Of a DNA stretch of 64,000 bases, positions 35,401 to 47,000 are shown piece by piece. Positions within the stretch are counted from its first letter, which is position 1, and every line of letters starts with the position of its first letter. The notes beneath the pieces were generated by a model that saw only the letters and a list, made by a program, of their open reading frames with translations, was not told the DNA's origin and did no database searches. Both the position numbers and the translations under genes were made by a program. The DNA lies in contig CAIIXF020000008.1 of the NCBI GenBank assembly GCA_903813345.2, positions 19,948,822 through 20,012,821 on the forward strand, written 5' to 3'. The stretch comes from Owenia fusiformis. Its lineage: Eukaryota > Annelida > Polychaeta > Sabellida > Oweniidae.

Positions 35401-38400
35401 TTTCCTGGTATAATATGTTTCCATTTTTTCATAATAAACATTTTTGTAGGACTCTTTATTACTTCATAATACTAGGAACCCATACACCAAATGTTGAGAC
35501 CCAAATCCCATGGGAAATTTACCCACGCTTCGACTGAAAAATTCGGTTATTTCATGATTTTTTGCTATTTTCGATAAATTGCAATCTCCATTTTCCTGGT
35601 ATAAAATGGTAGATGTCTTTTCATAATAAATATTTTTGGATGACTATTTATTACTTCATAATACTTAGGAACCCATACATCAAATTTTGAGACCCAAATC
35701 CCATGGGAAATTTACCCACGCTTCGATTGAAAAATTGGGTTATTTCAAATACAATACAATACATCTCTATTTTCCTGGTATATATGTTTCTATTTTTTAT
35801 AATAAATATTTTGGGAGGACTCTTTATTACTTCATAATATGAGGAACCCATACCCCAAATATGCACCAAATTTTGAGACCCTGGCCCCATGAGAAATTAA
35901 TTCATGCTTCAACCAAAAATTTGTGATTTTCTGCGAATTTTCTCTTATTTTCAATAGATCAACATTAATCTTACATTTAGTTTTTAAACATTTTAGGAGG
36001 ACATTAATACGTTCTTAATACTAGGAACCCATACATTTAATATGTACCAAGTGTTTAGACCTGAACCCCATGGGAAATTCACGTTTGCTTTGATCATATA
36101 CTTTTGATTTTTGTCGTTTAGAGCACCATATCATTGTTGTGTGATGTGCAATTTGTAATAAATTGTATTACACGTTGTCTTAATTATCCTGTTTGGCCTT
36201 ACATACGTTACATCATGAAAGATGGTTATATAGTACTTTAAGGTAATTCCTTATTTTCAGTTTTAATGGCTTCCTAATTGGAGCCCCGTGTTTTTTCAGG
36301 AACACATAACTCATTCCATTCAGATGCACAAACAGTGTATAAACATAGCACATAGTACATTATAGAAAATTACTAACCATCAACTAATAATCTAAATACA
36401 TATTTGAACTCAGAGTAAAATTGAAAGAGCTGACCAAGTATGGAATGAGTTCCAGAAATAACATTGGACTCCACTTAAAATTTCTGAACATACAGAATTA
36501 CCTTAAGTGTTTCTCATTGCTCTTCCTATCTTCTACATTGTGTACTTTCAGGGCATGAACATTTTCAGAGAAATGACAAAGCTCAGTGGAAGCTCGAATC
36601 CCTTGAAGATTTGGTACAGGCTTACTGGTTACAACAGAGACCATGCCATTGATACATTGATCAATCAAAAAATAATTTCTCCAAAGAAAATCAGATTTGT
36701 GAGAAAATGTGAGAAAGAATATGACATCTCACACAAATCCAAACAAAGTCCTGTGATGTATCCCTACTGAAACCAACAAACCAAATCTTCAAGGCATTTG
36801 AGTTGCTGTCGAGTCATCACTTCTTAATATTAACCACAGTATATAAATGTACAAGTAAAAGATCCTAAATTTTCCCCAAACTACTGAATTTGTCGCCTTT
36901 CAATAAGACTTAAAGTCTTGATATTTAGGTGTTTTTTGGATTAAGAAGGAATTACCATAATGTTTATTAACATATTATGCCCCTAAAACAGACATCATAA
37001 GCTATCATAAGCACCAGTTTTCAGTCAAAGCATGTGTAACGTTCTCATTGGATTTGGGTCTCAAAATTTGGTGGATATTTGGTGTATGGGTTTTTAGTAT
37101 TATGAAGTAATAAAGAGTCCTCAAAAATGTTTATTATAAAAACATATCGTACCAGGAAAATGGAGACAGCAATTTATTGAAAATCGGAAAAAATGTGAAA
37201 ATCACAATTTTTCAGTCAAACCATTGGTAAATTTCCCATGGGATTTGGGTCTCAAAATTTGGTGTATGGGTTCCTAGTATTATGAAGTAATAAAGAGTCA
37301 TCCAAAAATATTTATTATGAAAAAATAGAAACATATTATACCAGGAAAATGGAGACAGTAATCTATTGAAAATCGGACAAAACTGTGAAAATCACAATTT
37401 TTCAGTCAAAGCATGGGTAAATTTCACATGGGATTGGGGTCTCAAAATTTGATGTTTGGGCTCCTAGTATTATTAAGTAATAAAGAGTCCTACAAAAATG
37501 TTTATAATGAAAAAATAGAAACATTTTATACCAGGAAAAAGGAGATGGCAATTTATCGAAAATAGCAAAAAATCATGAAATAACCGAATTTTCAGTCGAA
37601 GCGTGGGTAAATTTCCCATGGGATTTGGGTCTCAAAATTTGGTGTGCATGTGTTTTAGGTCATGGACAACAGTAAGTCAAATGAGGAAGATGATCCGAAA
37701 GAAAGTTGGTTTTTCGCCATATTTTGGACCACCCTAATGTACCTGTTCATCTTTCAATGATTTTTGCCCGCAGCCCGTAGGGTGAGGGAAATACATGCTG
37801 CAAAAATCATTGAAAATGCGACAGGCATTGCCTGAACATAGAATGAAATATTTGTTTTAATATATCATAAACCCATAAGTTAACATAATTAGTACAAGTA
37901 TCATTGTATAGCACACTTTACGCCAGGCAATACGTCTTTTACTATTCAAAAATTGAGGGAGCTGTGAAATACGCTATGGTGTTTTGATCACATGGTAATG
38001 AATCAGCCAATCAAATCACACAATTTCTAGCAATAATATAATAAAAGTAGATATTGTTGTTTTCCATGTGAATATTGTTGTTGTTTTTATAGCTTTTGAA
38101 ATATTAATAATTTAGATGAAATTTCCCAAAACATTTCATTTTTCCAATTGATGGGAACATATGTTTTCAGATTTCAAGGGAACAAATTGTTCTTTTGGCA
38201 ATAACATGTATTTTATAAATTCTTAAAGGGAGCCAAGACAATCAGTTAGTTTCAATAATTTTCATTGTGATTTTTTCCAGAATGGATATGTAGAATAGGA
38301 ATCCAATTACTCAAGTTTTTTTCAAAATGCATGTACGCTATGGTATTTTTGATCACATGGTAATGAATCAGCCAATCAAATCACACAATTTCTAGCAATG

Positions 38401-38978
38401 ATGTAATAATATACAGATATTGAATGATTTTGAGTGCAATACCTGATATAATAATATACAATGAAACCTGTAAAGTGGAACACCTTTGTAAGTGGAACAC
38501 TTTGAGTCTCAAGACCAATTGACTATGGAAAATGAACCTCTATATTGTGAAACACCTCGAAAATGGAACCTTTTTTTAAAGGTACCGAATGTGTTCCACC
38601 GAATGTGTTCCACTAAGATAGGTTTTACTGTAATCTGAATTTGATTGTATTTGAACCAAGTAGCAATTTGGGGAAATTTCTTACAACAAAATAAAAATAA
38701 ATAAATGTATGCTTAATATTCATTTTGTCATACCATCAACAAATCAGTGCCTCTTACGAAAAGTCAGAATCAAGCAATTGATGTACACTGTATAAATAAA
38801 TAAACATGAATCACAATGTGCAATTAAAAACATCAAGGGTTGTCAAAAACAGGTATTAAATGTGTTCATGTACAATATTGACAGAATTTTGAATGATGAA
38901 GTGGAATTTCTTTTCAGGCTATACATTTACTTAACAAGAAAGGTTGTGAAAGCAAAAACAAGCAATCAAGACAGGTAA
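32420..38978 (+). CDS. SLC46A: SLC46-family major-facilitator transporter
   Basis: An MFS solute carrier of the proton-coupled folate transporter/SLC46 group, in plasma or lysosomal membrane; the substrate is not readable from sequence. Coding exons: 32420-33548, 34065-34148, 34953-35109, 38918-38978; phases 1,1,2 match and give 476 aa. An acceptor precedes the start codon at 32377. The N-terminal tail is acidic. TM1 starts in LIIIEPVVLLYFMAYVP, typical of SLC46. Loop 1 has three N-glycosylation sequons (NYT, NAS, NKS). The MFS signature GALSDNLGRK follows TM2. TM10 is split by the first intron, and TM12 (RGFVFIIETSMVFIGLLLT) ends exon 3. The last exon is only 61 nt (LYIYLTRKVVK... basic tail) and lies after a 3.8-kb intron filled by a hAT composite and a pogo MITE. 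Paralogue (A1/A2/A3) not decided. Confidence 0.9.
33906..34038. mobile_element. Pogo/Tigger-like MITE, copy 4
   Basis: Left end cgtgaaacctgtaaagtgga (slightly decayed); right end catgttttactg followed by TA. It shares gtggaacact and gaggtactaaagttgtttca with copies 3 and 5. It ends only 26 bp before the acceptor-exon border at 34065 of the SLC46 gene, so the element supplies sequence next to the branch-point region. Confidence 0.7.
36242..36502. mobile_element. TTAA-flanked MITE, family C copy 2
   Basis: TTAA at 36238-36241 and 36503-36506; ends GGTAATTCC and GAATTACC are inverted. It shares attggagccccgtgtt and aacacataactcattccatt with 15579-15955. Inserted in the centre of the hAT composite, directly before the open frame at 36507. 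Confidence 0.75.
36541..36770 (+). CDS. Candidate captured or alternative terminal exon, unknown product
   Basis: A pyrimidine-rich tract ending gtactttcag precedes an open frame from about 36552 to the TGA at 36770. The same frame is open back to 36507 and would add a hydrophobic stretch (FLIALPIFYIVYF). The peptide is basic, with WYRLTGYNRDHAIDTLINQK and SPKKIRFVRKC. The frame expected after SLC46 exon 3 is phase 2 and would meet a stop at once, so it does not extend SLC46 cleanly. It lies between the arms of the hAT composite. It could be an exon carried by the element, a leftover element gene, or chance. Product not recognised. Confidence 0.35.
37967..38420 (+). repeat. Direct 80-bp repeat pair
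   Basis: ttgatcacatggtaatgaat through cacaatttctagcaat occurs at ~37983-38036 and again at ~38348-38400 in the same orientation, nearly identical, about 365 bp apart. SLC46 last intron; a local duplication or two solo ends of one element. Confidence 0.65.
38459..38630. mobile_element. Pogo/Tigger-like MITE, copy 5
   Basis: TA CAATGAAACCTGTAAAGTGG at the left; AGGTTTTACTG TA at the right. Internal gtggaacacctttgtaagtg. SLC46 last intron. Confidence 0.7.
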
Positions 38979-40265
38979 AATACAGTGAGGATTTGGACTA
39001 CCATTGTACCATTGTGACAATTTCAGAATATTCAATATGGACATGAAGTGGCTGCTTTAAAGTAAGAAGTGTTGTTTAGCTGATAAAGGACCACATCATT
39101 GTGAATGTATTTTGGAACTTTAATTACTGAAAAGTTCGATGAGAAAAATTGGCAAGCAGCATGGGGAACCGAGGCAAATAGTGCTTTTCTTAGTCCATCA
39201 TACATTACTGATTTTGTGATGTGTGGGGTAAAGTACAACACAAGGGTGATGAAATTCGAGGAAACTGATGTTTTCATCTTTTCAGAAAGATCCGGTCTAG
39301 TTTCTAGATATTTTTAAATGTAAATGTCTGTCCTAGAGTGAACTTGACAGTGAATTTCATAGTTAAACCTACACAAAGTCCCAATGTAGTATACGGTTTA
39401 ATGCACTGTAACGATAAGGTTGAACACAAGGATTTATGAATTTGCGTAATACTGTATCTCAGGTAAATGTACCCGCGTGTTCTACTTCATTGAGAGTTTG
39501 TGTAGGTTTAGCTATGAATTCACTGTCAAATCTACCCTTTGCATTCGTTCAATTGCGTAGTTTTTAACTAGACTCAGGGTATGTCAAGTCCACTGTCTAG
39601 GATTACAGATAAAAATATCTAGAAACTAGACCAGATCTTTCTAAAATATTGAAAACATTAGTTTGCTCAAATTGCATCATCCTCGTGTTGTATCTCACCC
39701 CTCACGTTCAACTGTCAAGCTTAATTTGGTACAGACCCTGTGTACAAACTGACAAGTTTATTTTTAGTAATTTAATTATGAATAAATAAATGATTAAATC
39801 AAAGCAACATGTCAGGGTTTGTTTCATCCATTTGCAGCTACATTTAATACAGTAGCTTCTTTCTTAGATGATATAAATTTGACAACAGCAATGGCAAGTC
39901 ACAGACAAGTCATGGCAGACATTTTGAAGAGAATTGGTATATTAGGTCACTCCATTACTTTTCAAAATGGCCTTCATTGAAGGGAAATTTTCAAAACATA
40001 ATGTGTCATGCTTCCATGTTTTTACACATCAATTATATTGAAGTTTGAATGAAAGATCAAAATTAGTACAACAATATCCTCTTATACTTCATAAGTTTGT
40101 TTATTTACATGTTTAATGCACTTTCATTACAATATTCATGTCTGATATATTGGTTGTTGGGTCTTTACACATTGGCAAACTGATGAAAAACTGTGTTGAA
40201 AAACTTAATGTTTAACTGTATGACACTTAAAGTGTTGCAATAAAAAAATCAGATTTTAATAACGC
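38979..40265. other. 3' UTR and spacer after SLC46
   Basis: Contains the foldback at 39220-39705. Candidate poly(A) signals AATAAATAAAT lie near 39780-39790 on the plus strand. No other gene seen; SLC46 and PSMD8 converge here. Confidence 0.4.
39220..39705. repeat. ~485-bp foldback in the SLC46 3' region
   Basis: Paired arms: gtacaacacaagggtgatga versus its inverse at ~39676-39693; ctagtttctagatattttta versus its inverse at ~39606-39628; and gtgaatttcatagttaaacc versus its inverse at ~39503-39525. The arms cover roughly 200 bp each with moderate divergence. If transcribed in the SLC46 3' UTR it would fold into a long stem. Confidence 0.6.
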
Positions 40266-40690
40266 AGATGCGAGTAGGTAGTTACCAGATTCACCACCAG
40301 GTGGCTCGTTCGGGTCAGATAGCATGGCGGGTATAGGAGAAAGTTCCCTTAAACTTAAATCACATCTGTTTTAATGATTCAATTTTCATATAACCCTTAT
40401 GCATCTAATAGTTATGCAACCTGAAATATGTCCAGTAAAAGAAAATGTTATCTATCCAATACAAGAAAAGATATTTCACTTTTTGTGATTTTGTATCATG
40501 GGGTCTATGGGGAATCAACCCGAACAAGAAGTCACATTTTCAAAAAAAAAAATTTTTCAAAGTTGATAAACAATTTTCGAAACCATATTTTTAGATGTAC
40601 TTTTACATGCAGATTTCAAATATGCCATCACTTTGACTGAATTTTGAATATTTAATGACGTAAATAAAGATTATTTCTACTCGCACCTAG
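40266..40690 (-). mobile_element. GATGCGAGT MITE with CTCF-core-like motif, copy 1
   Basis: Ends gatgcgagtaggtagttacc and ctactcgcacctag are inverted over ~10 bp. Aligns, in opposite orientation, with 55310-55730. CCACCAGGTGGC at 40294-40305 fits the CTCF core consensus CCASYAGRKGGC at every position. About 425 bp, non-coding, between the convergent SLC46 and PSMD8 genes. Confidence 0.7.
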
Positions 40691-41016
40691 TCTATTGAAA
40701 TGTTATATGAATCATTCCAATTCCTCATTTTAATGTATACATTCACGGTTTTGTCTTGTACATTCAGTTGATTTTGAAACACATATATTCTGAAGCCTGG
40801 ATGTTGAATTTAATAGAGCTGATATGCATCCAGTGTCAAAGTAGTTCTCTTAATCTATTTTGATGCAAATGATCCAATGATTTCTGTTTTGTGGTTTTAT
40901 CCAAAGCATATTGTAGTTCTGCATTGAGGCAATTATCTAGTAGTAATCCAATTGTTCTATTGATATCAGCAACATAATCCAATGATTGACATATATTTCT
41001 AATGACATTAATATGA

Positions 41017-44000
41017 TCACACAATCATTTCTAGTTCTCTGGCATATTCTATAGTTTGCTTTGCAATGTCAATGGCAGGGACTGTCTCATCTCCTTTATT
41101 CTCCTCATTCTGATAATAGAAAAAATTGTCCTTTGCAAGCATCCAACCCCGCTGAAAAAGTGAAGAATGGCAATAAGCTTAAATTATGCAATAAATAAAT
41201 CCTTTCCTGCAATAGCATTAGAACAACTGGGTACATCATGTTTAAAATCTGAAAAGTACATTCCATTGCTACCCTGTTAAAACTTTTTGCACCCTGTCAA
41301 AAAAATACTAGGATACTTTTACCCAAAGATGTAAAAGAGGGAAAATCTGGAGAGGTCACTCAAGTGCTTTTGATGCTCTGTCAAATGAAGAAAGGCAAAA
41401 GCTGTGGCACACATGCTCTATTATTAAAGAATCCCTCACATAAAAATAAAAGTTCATATATAAAAACTCACTGAAAACAGAAAAAAGTAAAACTGACCTC
41501 TTCAGCATATTTCCTCATTGGTTTCTGTGATTCAAAGTACAGCATGCGTGCAGCTTCTGAGAATGCTATCCTCTCATAGGCCTTCTCTATACAGGCAGCT
41601 ATCTCATCTCTGAAAGATAAAAAGTTCATACATAACACGAGACAGTTCCAAAACATAAAGATATTAGATATAATACATGCTTTGTAGGGGTCACACGGTT
41701 AACCGTGGCTTGCGGTTACCGCGGTTTATACCTCCACGGCGGTTAGCTCGCACACAATCTTGAAAACCGCGGTTCTTGAAGAACCGTGACATTTTCAGTT
41801 TCACTTCAGAAAAATAAAAATGTAAACTCGGAATTAAACTCCATTTCAAACTTTCGTGTAATACCAATTAACTAAACATCGTCTGGAATCGTTAATCATC
41901 ATGCAATAATGCGAACCATACCTGATATTTACGACGATCTTCTGATATAGACGGCAGATAACAAAAACAAGAGGAAAATGTTGATAAATTTCACCGGCAT
42001 ATTGACCCGGAAGTGACCTACGCTAAACATTTCGGGCAATCCTATTGGTTGATAGAACAGTATACTGTAAAAAGCCGAACGCCGAATGCACTGAATTTGC
42101 GAACGAGTCACGTTCTGTGTATTACGTTCGCCTTTGATCCATGTTGAGTCCTGACAAAGTGTTGAACTTAAGTTATATTTCTAAAGAAAACATTTATTCA
42201 GTTTAGTGAAGTACTGTGCTAATTTTGCCAACAGTTGACAAGTTATTTTATGTGTTGAAAAAACTTGAACATCAAACAAGAAGATCAACACAGTGAACAC
42301 ACAGATATTTTGGGAGGGAGGGAGGGAAAAAAGACTGAACAAACAAACAAACATTGTGTGAAACTGGATACTTACAATACTGAATACAATAAAACACTGT
42401 GACACACTTAGTATGTTTTCTGATTTTCGGATCAATTTCATATATTTTTGCTCATTTCACGAGGCCCGTGAGAACCGCAATCAGAACCGAACCGAACTGT
42501 GAAATACAATAACCGAACCGAACCGTGAAATCTCAAACCGTGTGACCCCTAATGCTTTGTAATTCTCTTCCAGAGTTGTTCAAATCAATTTATTAAATTA
42601 GCCTTTAAAGGGAGCTGATCAGTTAAACTCAATAATTGTATTTTTCTGATTATAAACTTATTATGAACTTAAGTTCAAAAGACCTAACATGACATAAGAC
42701 TCAGAACCTGAGTGTATATAGATAAAAATGGACCACATCTCCCAATATGAAAATGGCACCAATTGACGATGTGTGCAAGTTCAATATTTTGCAAAATCCA
42801 TAGACACCCAGAGAAATCTGTAAAACCTGGAAAGCTGAATGCCACACACTTCTGATTCAATGTGTAATTCAATATATATTATCTGATGATCTGATTATCA
42901 AATATTATAAATGACTAGTGTAGACTCAAACCGAAAAATGGTGGAAATTTACAGTATGGATCCCCATATATAGATCTATAATTATTAGTTCAATCAAATG
43001 TCTTATTTGATAAGCAAGCATCAGATTATGTCTTAAGTGTTCACCTGATTGTGTTGAGGAGAATGTCCATGAAGAAGTTATAGCTGTCTGCTGGTACATT
43101 CCCCCTGGCCAGAAACACCTATAATATGTGTTAATTAAAAATGCGTAAGGCAAAACATGTTATAATCATTTATAAATCAAATACAAAATAGAAATACATA
43201 TTTACTCATGGCAAGTGTCAGAAGCTATATGTCAAACTTGAGCTAAGTTAATTGTCATTCTATTTTCAAAATGAGCTAAAAAACCAAAGATCACACCACA
43301 AGGTATTCTTGATTTTATATCCCAGTTCGGTGGTGGAATAATATGAAAGATGTCCAAAACACCAAAACATGCTGACCCTTAATAAAATTTAAAGGATAAT
43401 TTTATCAAACCAGAGCTTATACTGCACTTTGAACAATCAACCATTCATTATTGAGGGGTTGAAATTTGGCCAGGTTTGTTTCAAATGATTATTTGGCTAC
43501 ACAAACACAATACAACCAATTGATGGGCATAGATTTATTTATTTCTGCCAGGGTTATGTCAGAGTTCTTAAACCCTCATGTACAATGTATGTGACACCGC
43601 AAGAGGTCAGATAACATCATTATTAAGGTCACATATTCTCATAAAGCAAAATTCGATGTTATTAATAAATATATGGCAACTGAGGGTCAAAGGGATTCAG
43701 TCATATGTAGTTATGAGGTTTTCATCATATTTACCTTGTTATAACTGCCCTCCATAAGGTATTGTTCTATAGACACAGGGTGTTTGATGTAGACATTAGC
43801 ATAGAGATCCTTACTGGGTAATAACTCAAGTTCCTGAAATGCAAGAAGAGAAAGATTAACTGTACTTGAATAACCAAAATAACAACAAGAACTCTTGAAT
43901 TGGAAATGCCAAAGTGTGACGAATCATACTGAACATCTAACTAATGAATTTAAGACAGTATTGCAATAAATAATTTCTAAAAATGGCCAATAGATGAATT

Positions 44001-47000
44001 GCATGCCAAAAGATAATGTGTTATTCTTTTATTATATGTATTAACGTTAAAACTATCAACATAATCATTCTCTTATTTTGGGGATAAAGTGAACAAAAAG
44101 TTGACTTCACTTACTGTATGAAAGTCAGCTAGTTTATTCTGAGCTAATAGTCTTAACAAGTTGAGACCCAGTAGCTGGTATTTGTAGGCAGATTCAGGAA
44201 TATCATCTCTGGAAAAAATATCAACTGATTAAACTAAATTGCAATGCTATCTAAGACAGCCACAATGAAAAATTTGTATTTTTAAAGTATTATTAAATTA
44301 AGAAAACTACATGTAATGTGTTTCTTTCAAAATACATCATAAAGTAGTGAATATCTGAATATGATATTTGGTTCAGCATCTCTTAAAGTTTAATGTTATT
44401 CTTACTTGTAATCCAAGTAGTAACACTTGAGTTGAGCGATATATCGCTCAAATGATGCAATATCTTTACGTGCGATGGAATACTGGGCACCTGTTTCCAA
44501 GATATCTCCTAAAATAAATAAAAAACAAATACATGTAAATAGCATTATATTAGGTATTTGAAGCTGAAATATATCCACATTCATCAGTTCATATACAATA
44601 TAAATAGACTGGAATATTTATGAATATTTTGCATGGATATCAATAAAACAACAGATACAAATTGAATGCATAACATGAGACATAATTGTATGACAACCAC
44701 CAAAACTGTGTAACTTGCTCTTTCTACCAAAAGGAAGACATTGGCAGGTAAGAGGTGTGCTATTTTGTAGGTTATTTTGCCAAAACGGTGTAACTAAATG
44801 CTTTTTCTACCAAAAGGTAAACATTGGCGTGTAAAAGATGCGCCATTTTGTAGGTTGTTTTGGCAATAATATCCAAATATAAATACCCCTGTAGTAGATC
44901 TAATACTAGTGATTATTTGATTTCACTAAATCCAGAGTTAAAAGCAAAAAAACATTTATTTGGGTAATGTGAATCAAAATCAAATAACATACTTGCAACA
45001 AGGAGCTCTTGTTTACTGGCAGCTGAGTCTTTTGTAGGCAGGAATGTTAGGCCTGTCAGAGCAATCTGAAATATAATTTTCATGTTGTTCAACCTAGGAA
45101 GAAGAATAAAAAAAAACTGATTTGGGCTTGCCTTATCCCATTCCATAACTTTAGTCCTAAGAACAAACCACCTTTCAGCCTTTAGGCTGCGTTTATGATT
45201 ACAATATGGGAGAATTTAGCATGTATAAATGCTATTTTAAAAATCACAATGAGAATAGTTTCACACCAGAATAGCCTGACAACGGTAAAGTCCTAACCAT
45301 TGTCACAAATGGCGGACATAACCAACGCTTCAACTCTTTAATCACTCGGTACTCCTTTCATGGGACTTTATCGTCGCTAATTCTGTGTTAAGCTCGTGTG
45401 ATGATGTACAAGTATTATATGAAATCCAAATTTCTATCAAATGGGGTCGTGAATGGCCACAATATAGTGTCTTCGATATTGTCAATGACAACGGAATCTG
45501 AATTTGAAATAATTTACAAAGATAACGGCATATGGTAAGATGTGACAACGGACTATGGTGGATGTATTGCATTGGAACATTGGGAAATGACAATGGTAAA
45601 TAGACATTACTAGAGCTCTGGTCATTTGTCGGAATCGTCGATTGGCGATCGAAATGTCACTTCGACATCAACATCGACATAAGCGTCCAAGGTCGACATA
45701 GAACGACATAGAAATAATATGATGATAAACAAAGAACATACCTTAATTTCCCAACATACTTTTATCACTCTTGTTGAGATAATGGTTGCATTATCTAACA
45801 AAATTTACAGCGAATTTAAATATTTTGTTTTCCCCCATTTTATTTTTATATTCTCGTTTCACATCTCGTCTCGTTTTCGATCTCGAGAAGTCGTCTGTAG
45901 GGGCCTCTGATCGGAACAGTAATTCATTTTATTCAATTTCGTTGATATTCTTACAAAATGTTTTAACTAGAATTACAATCCGTGTTAAAGATTACTCCCC
46001 AGAGATATTGTATTTCGAAACTTTGTGTGTGGCTTTGGCTTACATGGCTACTGGGCTATTCGAAGTGCTGCAACGGGACGAGCCGGATCCACCGGAAGTG
46101 TAAGTAGCAGAACAATAACAATGGAGGTTCGCATTCAAAGTTTGTTTATTTACTTCTCGATCTCTAACATACATACGTATATGCATATTAATCTATAATA
46201 TCAATATACAGTACATGCGAGAAGTCGGGATAGACAATGTATGCTCATTTTTTTACCGGAAGTAAAATCTAAGTTAACTATTTTTGATTTTTTTCTTTGC
46301 CGATTTTTTGTGGAGATTTAATTCCGACAGTCGATACTGTCGTCGACCTTGGGCTTCGACATGTCGACATCAGATTCCATTTCGACCAGAGCTCTACATT
46401 TTACTGTTGTCACCTCGATTTTACATCACATTTGACACAGACCTATCGTTGTCATTTATACAGTATCCGTTGTCCTGTGTCATATTCCGATCGGTATAAT
46501 TAAAGCCTTTATTTCGAACATGTGTGAAAATGGAATGTTTGTTTGTTCATTTTACGAGAGATAAATAAAATGCGAACATCCGAGCATTGGCTCTTCCCTT
46601 AGCGAAGCAACACAGGTCTTACATGTTTGGTAATATAACGTATCAGAACTTCCGGAAATGACAAGCCAGTAGAAACATTTTTGGGAATTTTTACAGTTCG
46701 TTTACATTTCTTGTTTAGCTGTACTTAATGTTGATTGGACGGAAAGATAAGCTGATGTAGTTACATTGGAGTTCGTTAACTACATTTGGAAGGCACGTAA
46801 GGGTCCTATTCATCAGGTAACACTTATACGTCGAAGTTAAGTTCTTGCCTTTTTTAACACTTAACAAGGAATTTCATATGGATTATGGCACAATATTATT
46901 TTAATACTGACTTTCTTGCTTTGTGAATCGAATCATTAATCGAATTGTTAGGTAAATATCGAGATTTGAATCGAATCGGTGAAAAATGAATCGTGGGACC

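Larger units (their letters stand above)
35202..37736. mobile_element. 2.5-kb hAT-like composite with repeat-array arms
   Basis: Perfect 8-bp target duplication ATGTACCT (35194-35201 and 37737-37744) around termini TAGGGTGGTCCAAAATATGG and its inverse, both hallmarks of hAT elements. Each arm is built of tandem ~165-bp units (catgggaaatttacccacgc, ccaggaaaatggaga-type words): about five in the left arm (35270-36130) and four in the right (37020-37660), in opposite orientation. The centre holds a TTAA MITE and an open frame behind a splice acceptor. No hAT transposase domain or dimerisation motif is seen. Located in the last intron of the SLC46 gene. Confidence 0.8.

Noticed and set aside
45786-46103. 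105-codon frame in PSMD8 intron 1 as a host gene
   Set aside because: Only its last ~20 codons look exon-like, and the whole frame is within a hAT-like element; reported as a finding instead.
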